Source: Perognathus longimembris pacificus (Eukaryota; Chordata; Mammalia; Rodentia; Heteromyidae). From it: a stretch of 64,000 nucleotides of DNA. The notes under the pieces were generated by a model, which saw only the letters and a list, made by a program, of their open reading frames with translations, did no database searches and was not told the DNA's origin. Positions 1 to 12,169 of this stretch are shown one piece after another; the stretch's first letter is position 1; every line of letters begins with the position of its first letter. The stretch spans positions 102,192,094 to 102,256,093 of the forward strand of contig NC_063162.1 in assembly GCF_023159225.1 (NCBI RefSeq), read 5' to 3'. A program made the translations under genes and the position numbers.

Positions 1-55
1 CTTGACTAGCTATGTTGAGCCTCACACCTCAGTGAAAACATCATCCCATTAATTT

Positions 56-70
56 AAGAGCGAATCACCA
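56..70 (+). repeat. L1 target-site duplication, left copy
   Basis: AAGAGCGAATCACCA is repeated exactly at 2670-2684 on the other side of the L1. Confidence 0.92.
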
Positions 71-339
71 CTAAAAGCCCTGGAAAAACTGGGATTCCAG
101 GGAACATTCCTGAATATAATCAAGGCAGTTTATGACAAACCAACAGCAAGCATAACTCTAAATGGTGAAAAACTAAAGCCATTCCCTTTAAAATCAGGAA
201 CAAGGCAGGGATGTCCACTCTCTCCCCTGCTCTTCAACACAGTACTAGAATTCCTAGCCAGAGCAATTAGGCAAGCAGAAAATATAAAGGGGATCCAAAT
301 AGAAAAGGTGAAGTTAAACTTTTCCTCTTCGCAGATGAC

Positions 340-2125
340 ATGATCCTATACCTTAAGAACCCCATAGACTCTACCCCCAAGCTATTAGAGCTGACCCAAA
401 ACTTTGGCAAAGTTGCAGGATATAAAATAAGCCCTCAAAAATCAATGGCCTTTCTCTATGCTAACGACCCGAAGACCGAGGCTGAAATCAGGAAAGCAAC
501 TCCTTTTGCAATAGCCTCAAAAAAACATAAAATACCTAGGAATAACCTTAACCAAAGAAGTGAAAGACCTCTTTGATGAAAAGCTTGAAAAACAAAATTA
601 AGTCAGAACTAAGGAAATGGAAAAACCTCCCATACTCCTGGATTGGGAGGATTAATATAATCAAAATGGCAATATTGCCAAAGGCTATTTACAAATTCAA
701 TGCAATACTCATTAATATCCCAACACCATTTTTTAATGAAATAGAGGAAGCAATCCAGAAATTCATATGGAACAATAAAAGACCTAGAATAGCAAAAACA
801 ATCCTAAGCAGAAAGAACAGTGCTGGAGGAATTACAATACCCAACTTCAAGCTGTATTATAAAGCTATAGTAATAAAAACGGCTTGGTATTGGCACCGGA
901 ACAGGCCTGAAGACCAATGGAACAGAATTGAAGACCCAGAAATGAACCCACAGAACTACACCTACTTAATCTTTGATAAAGGAGCTAAAACAATAGTTTG
1001 GAAGAAAGATAGCCTCTTTAACAAATGGTGCTGGCAAAACTGGTTCAACACATGCAACAAACTAAAACTAGATCCTTATATATCACCCTGCACCAAAATC
1101 AATTCCAAATGGATTAAAGACCTCGAAATCAAAACAGACACCCTGAAAACACTAAAGGAAGGAATAGGAGAAACACTTGGACTCCTTGGCGCAGGACGGA
1201 ACTTCCTTAACAAAGACCCAGAAAGGCTACAAATCAAAGAAAGGTTGGACAAATGGGACTGCATCAAACTGCAGAGCTTCTGCATGGCAAAGGACATAGC
1301 TCGCAAGATAAACAGAAAGCCCACAGACTGGGAGAAGATCTTTACCGGCCACTCAACGGACAAAGGCCTCATATCTAAAATATATGCAGAACTAAAAAAA
1401 ATTACCTTCCTCCAAAACAAAACCACAAAGAACCAATAGCCCCCTCATCAAGTGGGTTAAAGACTTACAAAGAGACTTCTCTGATGAGGAAATGAGAATG
1501 GCCAAGAGACATGAAAAAGTGCTCTACATCACTGGCTATAAAAGAAATGCAAATCAAAACAACATTGAGATTCCATCTCACCCCAGTAAGAATGTCCTAT
1601 ATCAAGAAAACTAACAATAACAATTGTTGGAGGGGATGTGGCCAAAAGGGAACCCTACTTCATTGTTGGTGGGAATGTAAACTGGTTCAGCCACTCTGGC
1701 AAGCAATATGGAGATTCCTCAGAAGGCTAAATATAGAACTTTCCTATGACCCAGCAACCCTACTTTTGGGTATCTATCCAAAAAACCACAAACAAAATCA
1801 CAGTAATGCCACCAGCACAACAATGTTCATCGCAGCGCAATTTGTCATAGCTAGAATCTGGAACCAACCCAGATGCCCCTCTGTAAACGAATGGATCAGG
1901 AAAATGTGGTACATATACACAATGGAATTTTATGCCTCTATCAGAAAGAATGACATTGCCCCGTTTGTAAGAAAATTAAAGGACTTGGAAAAAATTATAC
2001 TAAGTGAAGCGAGCCAGACCCAAAGAAACATGGACTCTATGGTCTCCCTTATTGGGAAGAATAAGCACAGGTTTAGGCAAGTCACAGCAGAGGATCACAA
2101 GAGCCCAATAGCTATACCCTTATGA
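340..2125 (+). pseudogene. L1 ORF2 remnant in three frames
   Basis: Three successive frames (340-576, 573-1439, 1511-2125) each show L1 ORF2 C-terminal sequence: thumb and connection region, then the cysteine-rich end with [20 protein letters not shown]. The stop at 1437-1439 and frame shifts between segments show decay. The endonuclease domain and most of the reverse transcriptase are missing through 5' truncation. Confidence 0.9.
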
Positions 2126-2506
2126 TCACATAAGATGATGCTAAGTGAAATGAACTCCATGTTATGGAAACGACTGTTATACCACTGTTGTAACTACTTT
2201 CAATGTCCCATGTGTATCTGTAGCTTCTACTATTGATGATGTTCTTGTATCACCTTCCTGTGGTTGTATCTACACTATCTCTGTAATCTTATCTGAGTAT
2301 ATTGGAAACCGTGTACACTGGTATTAGAACTAGGAAATTGAAAGGGAATACCAAAATTGAGAGACACAGGGTAAAAAAAGACAAACAACTACAAAAGCAA
2401 TACTTGCAAAACTGTTTGGTGTAAGTGAACTGAACACCTCATGGGGGGAAAGGAAAAGGGGGAGGAGGGAGGGGGGCATGAGGGACAAGACAACAAACAG
2501 TACAAG

Positions 2507-2668
2507 AAATGTATCCAATGCCCAACGTATGATACTGTAACCTCTCTGTACATCAGTTTGATAATAAAAATTTGAGAAAAAAATAAAAAAAGAAATGTAT
2601 CCAATGCCTAACATATGAAACTGCAATCTCTCTGTACATCAGTTTGATAATAAAAATTTGAATAAAAA
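2507..2668 (+). repeat. Tandem duplication of the L1 3' end
   Basis: About 75 bp of terminal 3'UTR (from AGAAATGTATCCAATGC to AATAAAAATTTG) occurs twice in a row, at about 2505-2576 and 2592-2661. The copies differ at several positions and are separated by an A-rich tail-like spacer. Each copy ends in a poly(A)-signal-like AATAAA context. Confidence 0.85.
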
Positions 2669-2669
2669 A

Positions 2670-2684
2670 AAGAGCGAATCACCA
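2670..2684 (+). repeat. L1 target-site duplication, right copy
   Basis: Exact repeat of 56-70 immediately after the L1 A-rich tail. Confidence 0.92.
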
Positions 2685-3166
2685 GAAGCACTCAATTATC
2701 TGGTTTATCAGGTTTATCAAGTGACTTTCTACCTAAGAATCACAGAAATAGGGACATAGAGACAAGCCTTGATCAGATTCCCTTGTACAATTGGGATAAA
2801 AGCTGAGAAATGAACTTGTCTCCCTGACTCTGAGCCAATCATTGTCTCTATCTCCAAGAACTGCCTGCTGCTACCAAGAGACCATTTGCCTTTATACCTC
2901 TTCACTTTACTAATGAGAAAGAAGAAAGACTTACATTGTTGAAGTCATCATGTGACCCTCATATATCCTTCCCACTGTCCACACACACCAGGCAAGTCCT
3001 ATGAGACCCTTATGTGCTACTCTAAGTGTGACCAGCAGTGATAGTACCTCAGGGAAGCATGTTAGAGATGCGGAGTCCTCAGCCACACATCTACTCAGTG
3101 ACATTCTGCACGTCACAAGGTTCAGGAGCATCAAGGGCTTGGAAACAGAATTATATGTAGTAGCCA

Positions 3167-3530
3167 TCTCTATGGTTTGGATGAGTGTCCCTTCAAAAGC
3201 CCGAGTGTTAAAAGCTTGGTCCCTGGAGGGGGGAGCTATTGAGACACAGGAGAACCCACAGGAGGGCACTGAGTCATTGGGAGTGTGTTCCTAAGGGTTT
3301 TGTGGGATCCTGGCTTATCTTCACTCTGTTTTCTCACTGGAGATGTAAGCACTTGCTCCTGCCATGATATGCCACTCTCACAAGAAGCCTGAACAAATGG
3401 GGCCAAATCTAATCACAGACTTGACCCCACTAGATACACGAGCCAAAAATTAGACCTTTCTTTACCTCTTAAGTAGCCTGTGTTGGGTATTTCATTATAG
3501 TGACACAAAAAAGACTAACAGCATCATGGT
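3167..3530 (+). repeat. Old interspersed repeat, LTR-like (MaLR-type?)
   Basis: It starts TATGGTTTGGATGAGTGTCC, has mid-section text about a shared CCATGATATGCCACTCTCAC block, and ends with TATAGTGACACAAAAAAGAC-TAACA. This pattern resembles old mammalian MaLR-type solo LTRs. The family is not certain. A related copy seems to lie at about 9539-9893. Confidence 0.5.
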
Positions 3531-3928
3531 AAGAACTGCTCCATCTAGTATGTATGAATATGGGGTGGCAGCACGGCAAAACTGCTCTCTGGGAGAAGGT
3601 ACAGAACTACAGGGTCATATCCATCTCCTGGCAGTGTGTCTCACACCATCAGCCCACTGTGAGGCAAAGCAAGATTGGATGGACCATAGGAGGAGCCTTG
3701 TCCCACAAAGGCTTTGTGGGTTCAGCAGATAACCCAGTGTTTGGTCATCAATCCCAATACTTCTCCCAGTGACCCACAAACTCAGGCTTCAAATACACCG
3801 AGAAGATTTCAGTTCTGGGTATCACGACTCATTTCTCTTCACATCTGTAAGACCTGCCCGTGAGGATTTCTCATTGCCTAGCTACCTGAGTGTGACAGAG
3901 ACCAAGTCAACCCAGTTGTCCAACTCAC

Positions 3929-4155
3929 AGGGACCGAGCTTGTGCTCTCGCCATTGGTGGCCTGGATTCTAAGAACGTAGCTAGAGGTTGTCTCATAGTC
4001 TGCTTTGGTGACAAGCTGGAGTTCTCCTGTCTTGGGATTGATCCAAAATATATTTGGGTGCTGGGAGCTGGCTCCTCCAGTGGAGATGGAGTACGAGATG
4101 CTGCTCTGGGGGTAGTCTTCATCTGCTGCCTGAACCTGTCCAACCTGTGTCCTAG
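3929..4155 (-). CDS. CDHR3: CDHR3 coding exon 12: most of EC5
   Basis: 227 nt, acceptor TTCCAG|CTA, donor CCT|GTGAGT, phase 1 in and 0 out, residues 477-552. It contains ADEDYPQSS (calcium loop), YSISTGGASS, FWINPKTGELQLVTK and then ADYETTSSYVLRIQATNGES. Residue 530 is tyrosine. By context it lines up with human position 529, where the common human allele is cysteine and the asthma-associated allele is tyrosine. This is the last CDHR3 exon visible. Confidence 0.95.
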
Positions 4156-7100
4156 CTGGAAGAGTAAAGGACCCATGATTAGTCCTGATTGAACAGGTTG
4201 GGGAGGGAAGGATGTATTAACAGATGCCCTTACTGCCATGGGCAGAAAGAGTGGCTGTTCACACTCTGTGTTTTCTATGTTTAATGTCTCTTAGATTCAA
4301 ATAATTCTAATGAGGACCTACTAGTAACTGGCTCTGTGACCCAAGCAGGGCCACAAGGTGTGAAAGACAGTTCTTGGCCTTTATAGAACCTCCAATCATG
4401 TTGCCATGGCAAACAGTAGTGCAAGGAATACTCATGCACTACATCCATCTCTTAGCACAATCCTACATAACTCTCTTATATTTTTCCCATCTTCTGGAAT
4501 GAGCATGAATGGCTCTTATAAACAAGATGAAGAAACTATTTTTTGAAGAGTGACTCTACAGAATATAACTTTGAAAATACTGTTCTTATTTGGCTTATTT
4601 TTACAAATACTATTGGTGAGACTACTGGAGATCTGGCTTGTTTTGTTTTATAAACGTTTTTTCTCATAACTTGTTCCCCTCCGGGGCAGATATTTTCTCA
4701 TCGAGTTCTGTAGTCCAACACCAAGTGTGTGACCCAGAATAGGTAGTCAAAAATAATTGTAGTGAGATCTATGGATTTAGATAATATTCTATTCTTATTG
4801 AATGTTATTCACTAGGTAAGGTATATGGAATTAAAAGGAATCTTCTCTGGACTTTCTTTTTGTATTTTGTTTTAAAAGTTAATGTCAAGATCAAGAAATA
4901 AAGAACATCATAAAAAGAGAGAATAAAATGGAGAGAATTTTAGAGGGAGTATAAGGTTTCTTAACTATGGAAGAAGTATCCATATCTCAATGTGCCAGCC
5001 CATGGGGACTTCTGTTGTACTTGAATGTTTATATAGTAGATCACACAGGAGACCTGACAGTGTTGCCTTCAAAAAGGAGAGATGGGGAGAAATGGAAGCT
5101 GGAAGCAGCGAATATTTTCTTAGTGGGGGAAGTGTCTACTAAAATCAAAGTTTATAAAGAGAGAAAGAGATAGTGGGGAGGGTTCTGAGTCCAAGGAGAA
5201 GAGACAGAAAATACCTTTATTTTGTTTTTAGATGAAGGAAATGGGAAACACTATTTTCTTTTGATATTTCAATTCTCTGAATGAGCTGGAGACCAGGAGA
5301 AAACTTAGGATATAAAAGGGAAGGTTCTGGGGTCAGGCAAATAGACAAAGAAGCAATCGGGGGTCCAGAAGAACTTGGCTTACTCAACTGTTTTTCACAA
5401 TCCAAGTTTTACCTGAAGGGTTCCATGGCAGCAAGGACAATTTTTTTTTTTAAAGGTGCATTAAGTGCTAATCCACTGTCAATTGTTGTGCAAAACACAC
5501 TGGAGGCCTCTGGCCTGAGCTTCCCCTTCTTTGGGACAGGCATTTGGTATGAGCCCACAGAGAGCTGTGGTCTGTGTTTTGGCTGTTACTTACCTGGGCT
5601 GGTTTCTGATACATTAAATTCATAGGATGGGCTAGCAAAGAGGAGAGGAAATTCATTTTCTGGGCGTGTTAGGACAGAAATGTAGATAGTATCTAAAAAT
5701 GGAAATACAAACAAATTTAAATTGTGATCCATACTCACTCCATTTGTTTATTCAACACTTTAAAAAGTATCTTTCAGGGCTGGGGATATAGCCTAGCGGC
5801 AAGAGTGCCTGCCTTGGATACACGAGGCCCTAGGTTCGATTCCCCAGCACCACATATACAGAAAACGGCCAGAAGCGGCGCTGTGGCTCAAGTGGCAGAG
5901 TGCTAGCCTTGAGCGGGAAGAAGCCAGGGACAGTGCTCAGGCCCTGAGTCCAAGGCCCAGGACTGGCAAAAAAAAAAAAAAAAAAAAAAAAAAGTATCTT
6001 TCAAGTGCAGGCTTTGGGATGCAGGTGGGTCAGAACTGGGGGTCCTGTCCTTGGGGTGTCTAGGGAACCTTGCAAAGACAGAGGCAAATGGGGTACTATG
6101 AAATTGGGGGTGGGAGGGCAATCCTAGGCATGCACAAAAATATCATGGCATAAAACTACTGCCTGGTTCACTCAGAAATCTTTCCAACTATTTGGTCTAG
6201 TTGGAAAAAAAGAAGGGGAGGGGGCTTGTAGGGAAGGGACAGGAACTGCAGCTAGAGTTAAACAACAGATAATTAAAGTCCTTGCATGCCAAGCAGGGGT
6301 TTAAACTTGAACTTGAAAGCTACAGGACATACTTAAGGAAGTGATATGATGGCATTTCCTGAAAAGGCCCTGGCAGAAATGGAGAAGCTGCACTGGAAAG
6401 AGTGAGGCTAGAGGCAGAGAGAAGCTTAAAAGACCCTGTATGATTTAGTCAAGAAAGAGGGGATGCCTGGGGCCCATGGTTCACACCTGTAATCCTAACT
6501 ACTCAGAGGAGGCTGAGACCTCAGGATTGTGCTCAAAGCAGCCCAGGCAGACAGATCTATGAATCTCGTCTCTAATTAACTAGCAAAAAAAAAAAAAAAA
6601 GCATAAAGTAGTGTGGTGTGGCTCAAGTGGTAGAACACCAGCCTTGAGCAAAAAAGTCAAGCAAGAGTGTAAGGCCCTGAGCTCACACTCATCCCCTGAA
6701 GTCATGCCCCAGGATTGGCATGTCCCCCCCCAAAAAGAGAAAGAGGCAGTCCTGCATTACAGCCCAACTAGTGGGATGGAGATCAAGCACAATACCATCA
6801 ACTACACATACAATTTAATCCTTGATGCTCAGGAGATGCACATGAAATAAGTCAAAATGATACTTGCCTTTGTAGTAAGGAGGGGCCGTATCCTGCACCT
6901 GGATCCTCACAGCAAACTTATTGCCCACTGCTAGGTTACTTGGGTTTTCATAATCTAGATCACCAATCAACTAGGTTAAGATAGAGATACTAAATTACAT
7001 GAGCCAAACTGACAAAGACATTTCCATACACCCTGAGTGGATATGCAGACGGCCATGATCCTCTTGGAAAGCACTTGTCTCCGCATTGGAGGGGCTCTGC

Positions 7101-10100
7101 ACTACCTTACTCAGCAGAACTTACCAGAAGAGAGGCTCTTTGCACAAAGATGCTCATCCAGCACTATTACCCAATAAGCAAAGGCCCACCATTTCAGATG
7201 TATTGAAGTAAAACACAATATTGGACCTTTTGCTTAGGGATATTTTCTATTACTTAGTCCACTCATGCATACATGTATACCTACACAAAATACATGTACC
7301 GAAAGTCAGGAAGGAAACATACTAAATATTGACCATATTTATCTCTGCATGATGATATGCTTCTGTTTTCTATTATTTTCTGCAGTGAACACAGATTAAT
7401 TTCCTAATCAGAGAAACATAGAAATCTATTCTTATTCTTATTCTTATTATTTTGTGCCAGTAGTGGAGTTTGAACTAAAGGCCTTGTGTTCATGCTTAGC
7501 TTAGGCTGGTACTCTACCACTTGAGGCACATCTCTACTTCCAGTGTTTTGCTGGTTAATTGGAACTAAGAGTCTCTCAGATTTGTTTGCCTGGGATGGCT
7601 TTGAACCTTGATCCTCAGATCTCAGCTTCCTGAGTAGCTAGGAGTATAGGTCTGAGACACCAGCACCAACTAGAAGTGGATTTTTATAAGCCGCTATAGA
7701 TAATGTTGGTAAGATTCTCTTGGGGACTGAAGGAGGGATTAGTATAGAAGGTGGACAAGAAGGGTAGAGTGGGAAGAAGATGGTGAGCTGCTTACCCTCC
7801 CTCCTCTATGAGGCCTCATTTCTGCTGCAAATACCCTCAAGACCCTCTCCTGCCTTTCCTTTCCTGTAAAGGTCTCTCACAGTTTGCCAAACTCCACGTT
7901 CCATGCCCATTCATCCAACTTTGCATTGCCTCTGGGTATAGTTTTATAGCTACTGTCTCATTCCCCTTTGAGTCTCTGGTTGGTTATAGGATGCAGAATC
8001 TATTGGGATGCATTCATGGCCCAGGCCCTGCTTTTTCTCCCTCACACCTCGTTTGAGGAATGAGCACTGAAATAAACAAAAGAGCCCGCGCTCTGAGGGC
8101 ACTAATGCATCTATAAAGGCCCACTAAGCAGGCATGCCACTGCGAGCTACACAGGGAAGAAGCCAGTCCTTAGTGCCCCCAGCACAGCGATGTGTAATGA
8201 GTGATTCTGGGACATGGGTGAAATAAAGAGCAGGCAGGGACACAGATCCACTATTAAGCTTGTCAGTTACAGTGGCTCTGAGAGGGGGCTACCTTGGAAA
8301 TGTCTCTCTGTGGGGCGGCAAAAACACTGTGCATGCTGGACCAGCTCCCCCAGTGCCCTTTAATGAGGTAATGACCATAAACTGACCACAATTTTCCCAG
8401 AGCCAGCTGGATCCTGTAAAAATCTGTGGCTGCTCCCCATGCCAGATGGCGTGGTGAAGTTGAATTTGTTGTTTGGTGCTTCGCTGTCATCATCAAAGCA
8501 GAACTTGTTCAGGTCCAGAAGCAACGTCCCGTTGGCTGCTCTTTCCATCACCATAATGCTGGGGAAAAAAATACAGCTCGGTATTTTCCCCCAACAAGTG
8601 GTGACAGAGCATTCCTTCTAACCTAAGCCTTAGACTAGACACTTCTACTTCATTTTCTTTCTTTTTTCTTATTTATTGTCAAAGTGATGTACACAGAGGT
8701 TACAGTTTCATACATTAAGCATTGGATACATTTCTTGTACTGTTTGTTACCTCCTCCCTCATTCCCCCTCCCCCTCCCCCTCCCCCTCCCCCTTTCCCTC
8801 TCCCCCCATGAGTTGTTCAGTTGGTTTACACCAAACAGTTTTTCAAGTATTGCTTTTGTAGTCATTTGTCTTTTTACCCAGTGTCTCTCGATTTTGGTAT
8901 TCCCTTTCACTTTCCTAGTTCTAATACCAGTATATACAGTTTCCAATGTACTCAGATAAGATACAGAGATAGTGCAGGTACAACCACAGGAAGGGGATAC
9001 AAGAGGATCATCAACAATAGAAGCTACGGTTTCACATGGCATGTTGAAAGTAACTACAACAGTGATATATCACTCATTTCCATAACATGGAGTTCATTTC
9101 ACTTTGCATTATGTTATGCATTCATAGGGGCATAGCTATTAGGCTCTTGTGATCTACTTCATTTTCAATTCAAAGCAAGCTCTAGGAGCCTTCCTACTGT
9201 TCTCCCTGATTCTGTTCTTACCTTCTTTCAGACATTTTTTTTAACCCAGGGATCTTGATAAAATATTATCAAACATTATCTTGATAAAACATTATCAGAC
9301 CGTGTCTTTGCTCCAAAGTCTCAATGGCTCCTGATTTTACTCCAAGTCCTATCTGACCTCCAGGCCCCTCCGGATGTGCTGTCTATTATCTCTCTGATCT
9401 CATCTCCTATCTGTTTCTTCCTGTTCACACTCTCCCTGCTACCAGAGCCTCCTGGTGCCTCTTTCACATGCTAGCAGCCCTATGTTATTACCTGTTCTGT
9501 GGAATGATTCCCTCAGAAATATCCATAAAGTTTTCCTGCTATAGTTTAGTCCCCAGAAGGCTTGCTTTCTACACAGTGGTGCTTTGGGGAAGTGGTGGAA
9601 TTTTTAAGAGGTGTGGCCTAATGGGAGAAAGTCAGGTCCTTGAATATATGCCTCCTAGGGAACTGTGGGAACTCTACCTTTTTCTTGCTCTGTCTTGCTT
9701 CCTGGCTGTGAGGGGAATGGTTTTGCTGTACCACATGTTCCTATCATGACACACTGCCTCACCACAGGCCCAAACGACAAGGCCAACCAAGCATGGACTG
9801 AAACTGTTAAAACATTCTCTCCTTACCAGTTGATGGCCTCAGGTATTTGTTGTAGTGTTGGGAATTTGATTAACACGCTACTTTATTTCACTTTCTTTAG
9901 CTTTGAACCCAATCCTACCTTCTCTGTGAGGCTACCCTACCTAAAACATCAGTGACTCCAGTCCATCCAGTTCCTCTCCCATTCTTCCCTTTATTTGGAA
10001 TTCTTTAGCATTTGTCATTATCCAACATGCTATATATTTTACTTATACCTCCTTATACCTGTTTATTGTCTACGCGTCCCCTAGAATATAAACTCCATGA

Positions 10101-12110
10101 GGGCAGAGATCTTTACTTTGTCCTTTAAACACTCAATAAATATTTGTTCAATGAAGGAATATAAGAGAAATATCAGTTCACTTTATGCCTGCAGGAGATG
10201 ACAGTCTGCTTAGAGAAAAATCCCTTTGCTTGCATTGAGAGATGTATTCTGCATCTCCTAAGCTTTGAAGGAGAGCACCTTGACTTGAGTCCTAGTGGCT
10301 TCAATTTATGGAAGGGCCTAACAATAATTTACTATCATTCATTCAAAAGAGGTTTATTACCTCTTATTACTGGTTGAATTTTAGGTTCCTAAAATTGACC
10401 TAAGGTCTAGCAAATAATAGAAATGAATAAAGCTACCCCTGAACTCAAGAGCCTCTGGTCAAGTCCAGCTCGGTATGGGGGACTGACACCTGTAGGCTTC
10501 AACTCATCAAGGTCCTTAATCATGCCTCTAGGTTTCAGTTTCTCCATCTATAAAATGGGCATAGATGAGCTTTTGCCAAGCATCACCAAGCATTCTAAAG
10601 AACAAGCACTTCTTATATCGCATCTTATGGCTGTCTGGAGTCCTTTTGATTCTTGTTGGACTTGGCTGGGCTCCATGATCACTGGCAGCCTGGCTGGGGC
10701 CAGAGAACTAGGGTGGCTCACATGGTTGCTGGGGGGAGTGGGGGAAGCAAGAGAAATCAAGTCTCAATACACACGCCACTTGCAATCCGCAATTGACCTG
10801 TGAATGTGCCAGTAGCCAAAGCATTCACACAGTCAAGCCCCAGTTCAAGTAGAGACTCATCTCTTGATTGAGGACTCGCAAAGTCATATCACAGGGGAAT
10901 AGTACACCTTTGGAGGAATTTGTAGCTAGTTTTTGTTCTCTACTTCAGTCATATTTTGCCTTAGCAGAATTGCTTACAAAATATATATTGTCCCTGGCAT
11001 GAGAATGTTGAAGACTTTCAACTGAGGAATGTTGCTGAAAACACGCTGTGGCTGTTGTGCTCTGAAGTCCGTCAGCAGGTTTGAAGCAAAGCTGTGCACC
11101 GATGCCTGGGTATGGCGGAGTTACAGGGAGACAGGCTCATTCTGTCCTATGACCTCTCACTTTGATTCAAGGGCTCTTTTGGTGGGTTTTGTTGGTGGTG
11201 GTTTTTTTGTTTTGTTTTGTTTTTAGTGGTACTAGTGTTTGAACTCAGGGACTTGCACTTGCTATGCAAGTACTCTTAACACTTGAGCCATGCCCCCCCC
11301 TCCTCCGGGTGAATGGATTTTAGGCTTCGTGGCCATTTAGAACATTTCTCTCCTTTCTTCCCTCAGGCCAGATTTTCACCCTAGTCTGATCACAAACCCC
11401 AGCAAGCTCTCAGCCTCATCCAGCCCTTTCCTGTTTGCTACCACAGGTATTTTCCTCAAATAAAAAGCCTTACACATTTAATCTTACCCTGGCATCTGGT
11501 TTTCAGCACACTCATATTAAAAGAGTCTGTGTGAAGTTCCTTAAGCCTATATGCTTCTCCCTGCAACAAAATGGTGCCCTATCTACCTTCCATGACCTCT
11601 CCTGAAGAAATAGGTTCGGGCACAGCAACTCTAGAGCAAGGTCTAGAAGCAAGAACCATCTTGAAGCTGAGGAGAGCTGGGTCTGTTAGCTAAGGAGAAA
11701 GCAGTGGTACCAGAATTGCTACCTTGCCTCCTAGCACTAGCAAAGAGAACATCTGTATTTCCGCAGGCCTGGTGCCTGAGCGTTCTCCTTCCTGCTTTGA
11801 TCCCACATGTAGTAAGTACTTAGAATAGATAACACTATTAAACACCAGCTGCATGCAGATCATACCAAGCACTTGAAAAACACTCTCTAATCCTTTCCTC
11901 TCCAAAATGGATGCAGTCTTTTTCTCATTTACTGGGGAAGAATAGTTCCAGTGCTTTCAAGGCCTGTCTAAAAAAGTTACTCCCTCCAGATACGAATCTC
12001 TAATTGTCTGTCAGGTTCACTGTGAGCTTTAAATTCCATAGCGAATATCCATGCCAAGGATATTTGGGGATTTTGATCTTGAAAACAACTCTGCACACTC
12101 GGGTCCTCTG

Positions 12111-12169
<59 letters not shown>

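Larger units (their letters stand above)
71..2669 (+). mobile_element. 5'-truncated LINE-1 (ORF2 3' part plus 3'UTR), broken
   Basis: It begins inside the reverse transcriptase region of ORF2 ([13 protein letters not shown] near 202-240, FADD near 329-340) and continues through the C-terminal zinc-knuckle-like part ([19 protein letters not shown] near 1630-1690) into a G-rich 3'UTR and A-rich tail. The frame is broken near 310-330, near 575 and near 1437-1510, so no functional protein is made. A 15-bp target-site duplication (AAGAGCGAATCACCA) flanks it at 56-70 and 2670-2684. It lies in CDHR3 intron 12, opposite to the gene. Confidence 0.93.
1..3928 (-). other. CDHR3 intron 12 (partial)
   Basis: Holds the L1 at 71-2669 and an LTR-like repeat at about 3167-3530. 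The parts at 2685-3166 and 3531-3928 are unique-looking sequence in which I see nothing else. The exon that would follow exon 12 (after residue 552) was not found here, so it lies left of base 1. Confidence 0.85.
5693..6867 (-). other. CDHR3 intron 10 (GC-AG)
   Basis: Donor GC at 6867-6866, acceptor AG at 5694-5693 side as read on the minus strand. It contains an ID-like SINE (5777-5989) and a dimeric SINE (about 6463-6742). The stretch 6004-6462 is unique-looking with nothing recognised. Confidence 0.85.

Noticed and set aside
1076..1426. 116-codon minus-strand frame
   Set aside because: It is antisense to L1 ORF2, which is clearly the coding strand.
5789..5843. Possible tRNA gene (A and B boxes present)
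   Set aside because: The boxes belong to an ID-like SINE with an A tail and target duplications; there is no tRNA fold with an acceptor stem.
8650..9135. Frames of 90-130 codons on both strands
   Set aside because: They lie in an L1 3'UTR fragment, which is non-coding.
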